Shown in pieces: positions 61,629-64,000 of a stretch of 64,000 bases of DNA (positions within the stretch are counted from its first letter, which is position 1; each line of letters starts with the position of its first letter). A program made the position numbers and the translations under genes. The stretch comes from Anaerolineales bacterium. Lineage in GTDB: Bacteria; Chloroflexota; Anaerolineae; Anaerolineales; UBA11579. The notes under the pieces were generated by a model that was not told where the DNA came from, did no database searches, and saw nothing but the letters and a program-made list of their open reading frames with translations. The stretch spans positions 509,875 through 573,874 of the forward strand of contig JAHBVB010000001.1 in the NCBI GenBank assembly GCA_019637805.1, given 5' to 3'.

Positions 61629-63938
61629 TTAAGCGCGCTGGCGTTTTCTCAGACCTTCCGCCAGGTAATAACTGCCGATCACGAAAGCCGCCGCAGAAAA
61701 CTGCAGCAGCAGCCCCTCCCAGGAGGGATAGACCCCAAACCACATGCTGAACCAGGTGGGGAAGCTCAACCCAGAGACCAGCGTGGCCGGCATCCAGCCT
61801 ACCAGCTGGAAGACATACACGGTCTTGCCCACCATGACCAGCAAAACCGCTCCGATCATGATGCCGGTCACGATCAGCATCTTTTTGTGCGGCAGGCGGG
61901 CCTGAAAGCGAAAGGTCAGCAGGCCGACCAGCAAGGTGAAAGCCAAGCCGATCGCCACGCCGCCCAGCACGACGGAGGTGCCGCCGTCCAGCACCAGGGC
62001 TTGCAAGAACAGGACGGTCTCAAAACCTTCGCGATAGACGCTGGTGAAGCCGAGCGAAACCAAGCCCAGCAGCAAACCCGTCTCGCCGGAGAGCAAGCTG
62101 CGCTTGCGGGCATGGAAGCGCGCCAACCAGCCGTCCCAGTAGCTTTTATGGAAGAACCAATTGGTGATCAACAGCAAGACGATGATGGCGATCAGCGAAA
62201 TCACCGCCTCCAGCTTTTCGCCATAGCGCGCCAGGGCTTGCAACACCTCGCGCGCCAGGGTCCAGGTCAGCACAGTGGCCAGCAAGGCCAGCCCGCTGCC
62301 CAGCCATAGCGGCTGGCGATATTTGCGGCCTTCAGCGGCTTTGAAGCTGCCCATCAGCGAGGCCAGGATCAGCACCGCCTCCAAGCCCTCACGGAAGACG
62401 ATCACGGCCGCATTGCTCAGAATAGAAGCCGGCGTGCTGGAGCCTGAGAGCAGGGTTTCCACCTCGGCCAACTGGGCATCCAGGGCGACGCGCACGGAGC
62501 GCACCTCTTGCAGGGGGGCCTGCTCAGACAGCAGACGGCTGAGGCCCACGGTTTGGCTGTTGCCGTTCCAGAACAGCTCCTCCACGCGCAGCTTGAGGTC
62601 CGGCGCCATGGCGATCAGGCGCGCCTCCGGCCCGCTTTCCATAATGGCATAGGCCTCGATGCGGGCCGATTCGGCCGCGGCATAATCGCCGCCCCGTACA
62701 GCATTCTCCATTTGGTCCAGCATCGAATCGATCACATCAAAATCGCCGGAGGTGCTGCCTTGTTTCCACTCGGCAGGGATGACTTCGTTCAATAGGGCCA
62801 ACAGTTGCTCGGCGCTGGTGCGCATGTCGGCGGCGCTGGCCACCGCGCCGCCGCTGTTGGCGCTGCGCAGCATGGCGTTCAGTTCACTGAGGTGCGTCTG
62901 GGCCTGCTGGGTAGCTGGCGCATCCAGCTCGGCCAGCAGGTCGCGCAAATCATCGAAGGCGGCCTGGGCCGCTTCCTGAAAAGTGACCGCTTCCTGGATC
63001 TCGAACTGCAAAGTCACGCGCCCATCCGAGACGCCGCGGCCGTATTCGACCGAAACCAGATTGACATAGCGCAGCAGCTGACCCGCCCGGCGGGATTGCT
63101 CTGCCGGGCTCAGCGGTGCGGCGCGGAAGCCTTCCAGGACCGCGGTCACCGCCTCCAAGCGCGCATCCAGCGGCTGGCCGGCTAGGGCTGCCACAGTCAG
63201 CTGCTGGAAGGCCTGCTGGGCGGTCTGCAACGCGGCCGCGCCGCGCTGCTCCTGGTACGCCGCGCTCAGCAGGCCAAAGTAGCCCTGTGCCAGGCCGGCC
63301 AGTTCAGCGCGGCGCACGGTGAAGCCGCTGGCCTCAGCCAGCTGCAACTCACGCAGCGCCTCGCCCAGGCGGGCCTGATAAGCATCAAACAGATCCGCCC
63401 GCAAGAACTGCAGGGCGGTCTCGGCATCCATTTCAGATGCGGCCAGGCGCTGCACGGCCAGGGTCGCATCCGCATTGGGGCGCGCAAAGCGGTTAACCGT
63501 ACGGTACTCGCGCAGAGCCAGCCAGGCTTGAGCCTGGCCATGCTCGCCCGCCCGCATGGCCTGTTCGACCATGCGGTAGCTGCCCGCCAGCACAGCCGTC
63601 CAAGCCAGGGAACGCTGGGTGGCAAAAGCGGGCGCATCGGCGCCGGCCAGCGCGTCTTCCATGGCGCTAAAGGCCTGGTCAGCGGATACCGCCGCGTCGG
63701 CCGCAGGGCCAGCCAGCAGAGGCCGCAAACTGCCATAGGCCGCTTGGGCCTGCGCAAAAGCGGCCAAGCCATCGCCGCCCGCCAGCAGATCGCGTTGGGC
63801 GGCAAACAGCGCGGCGCGCATCTGCTCCGCCAAGTCCTGCGGAGCGGTTGAGGCCGCGGCCTGGACCGGGCTGGCGCACACCGCCAGCAAACTTACACAA
63901 ACAAGCAGAATAAAGGTGTTAAACGCAATGCGTCTCAC
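61629..63938 (-). CDS. FTR1-family iron permease with long extracytoplasmic N-terminal domain
   Basis: A 769-residue protein. The signal peptide (FNTFILLVCVSLLAVCASPVQA) precedes about 480 residues of mostly helical Ala-rich sequence (repeated QA..A, e.g. LLAGGDGLAAFAQAQAAYGSL). The C-terminal 260 residues are FTR1: seven membrane segments with the iron motifs FREGLEAVLIL (about 513) and YREGFETVLFL (about 635). It transports ferrous or ferric iron across the membrane, usually with an oxidase or cupredoxin; none is encoded here. The helical domain may collect iron before transport. The start is GTG 63938 with AAGGA at 6 nt. Confidence 0.9.
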   Translation of the reverse strand: MRRIAFNTFILLVCVSLLAVCASPVQAAASTAPQDLAEQMRAALFAAQRDLLAGGDGLAAFAQAQAAYGSLRPLLAGPAADAAVSADQAFSAMEDALAGADAPAFATQRSLAWTAVLAGSYRMVEQAMRAGEHGQAQAWLALREYRTVNRFARPNADATLAVQRLAASEMDAETALQFLRADLFDAYQARLGEALRELQLAEASGFTVRRAELAGLAQGYFGLLSAAYQEQRGAAALQTAQQAFQQLTVAALAGQPLDARLEAVTAVLEGFRAAPLSPAEQSRRAGQLLRYVNLVSVEYGRGVSDGRVTLQFEIQEAVTFQEAAQAAFDDLRDLLAELDAPATQQAQTHLSELNAMLRSANSGGAVASAADMRTSAEQLLALLNEVIPAEWKQGSTSGDFDVIDSMLDQMENAVRGGDYAAAESARIEAYAIMESGPEARLIAMAPDLKLRVEELFWNGNSQTVGLSRLLSEQAPLQEVRSVRVALDAQLAEVETLLSGSSTPASILSNAAVIVFREGLEAVLILASLMGSFKAAEGRKYRQPLWLGSGLALLATVLTWTLAREVLQALARYGEKLEAVISLIAIIVLLLITNWFFHKSYWDGWLARFHARKRSLLSGETGLLLGLVSLGFTSVYREGFETVLFLQALVLDGGTSVVLGGVAIGLAFTLLVGLLTFRFQARLPHKKMLIVTGIMIGAVLLVMVGKTVYVFQLVGWMPATLVSGLSFPTWFSMWFGVYPSWEGLLLQFSAAAFVIGSYYLAEGLRKRQRA

Positions 63939-63956
63939 GCAGATCCTTAATCAAAA

Positions 63957-63991
63957 GCCTGGCAAGGCCGTTCGGAACGGCCTTGCCAGGC
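63957..63991 (-). terminator. Terminator at the right edge
   Basis: Perfect 16-bp stem GCCTGGCAAGGCCGTT / AACGGCCTTGCCAGGC with a CGG loop, followed on the minus strand by TTTT. It probably ends a minus-strand gene lying beyond the window. Confidence 0.75.
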
Positions 63992-64000
63992 GCATGCTAC

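Overview
The window is a GC-rich chromosomal segment that most resembles a member of the Chloroflexota, probably class Anaerolineae. This is inferred from gene content, not from a marker phylogeny. It carries many lipobox lipoproteins with Thr/Pro/Ser-rich linkers and no outer-membrane or LPS genes, an NBR1-type Ig-like lipoprotein, a small GTPase next to a degenerate receiver protein, a Rex repressor, a divergent MreB beside an F1-ATPase cluster, and a two-PSBD dihydrolipoamide acyltransferase. I see no phage, insertion sequence, CRISPR array or plasmid genes. Coding density is very high and no gene-free stretch exceeds about 300 bases except 51107-51540, which holds a tRNA-Pro gene, its terminator and the promoter of an iron operon.

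Layout. 1-3.3 kb: end of a GTPase gene, pseudo-receiver, NBR1-Ig lipoprotein, queG. 3.3-11.3 kb (minus strand): a metal-homeostasis block with a predicted permease and its TIGR03943 partner, a beta-propeller protein, a Fur/Zur regulator, and znuA-znuC-znuB; the ZnuA has a whole ZinT-like domain nested in its His-rich loop, and its promoter has a consensus -35/-10 pair covered by a 7-1-7 palindrome. 11.3-13.3 kb: mutY and small enzymes. 13.4-18 kb: a glycosyltransferase cluster, then chaB. 18.3-24 kb: DUF4126, lipoamide dehydrogenase, E2 acyltransferase and an HdrD-like Fe-S protein. 24-29 kb: L,D-transpeptidase, MFS transporter, orphan urocanase, M23 lipoprotein. 29-41 kb: UDP-glucose dehydrogenase, methyltransferase, GNAT / Imm5-like / DsbA-like operon, DHODH-like protein, dtd, GT2, rnhB, M1 peptidase, nadD, obgE, rex, mreB. 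41-46 kb: F1-ATPase genes atpA-G-D-C without delta or Fo genes. 46-51 kb: J-domain protein, then yebC-ruvC-two MgtC/DUF4010 paralogues-ruvA. 51-64 kb: an iron/haem and vitamin uptake region: siderophore-type ABC transporter with an FhuF-like reductase, HutX-like haem carrier, YkoE-type ECF transporter with an extra small membrane protein, and an FTR1 iron permease.

How the parts fit. Metal uptake dominates both ends: zinc in the first 11 kb and iron/haem in the last 12 kb. Each substrate-binding-protein gene is followed by a strong hairpin before the next transporter genes, which would favour excess binding protein over permease. The centre is housekeeping: cell envelope (MreB, glycosyltransferases, L,D-transpeptidase, M23), energy (F1, Rex, 2-oxoacid dehydrogenase parts) and DNA repair (RuvA, RuvC, MutY).

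A recurrent regulatory feature is a TATAAT-like box exactly 6 or 7 nt before the start codon, with no Shine-Dalgarno sequence, at nine genes. This points to leaderless mRNAs as a common expression mode, and in two places two such promoters face each other across 35-44 bp. No single unmistakably new multi-gene system is evident; the best candidates for novelty are the nested ZnuA-ZinT protein, the leaderless promoter set, the MreB with altered nucleotide motifs, and the four-gene ECF operon.
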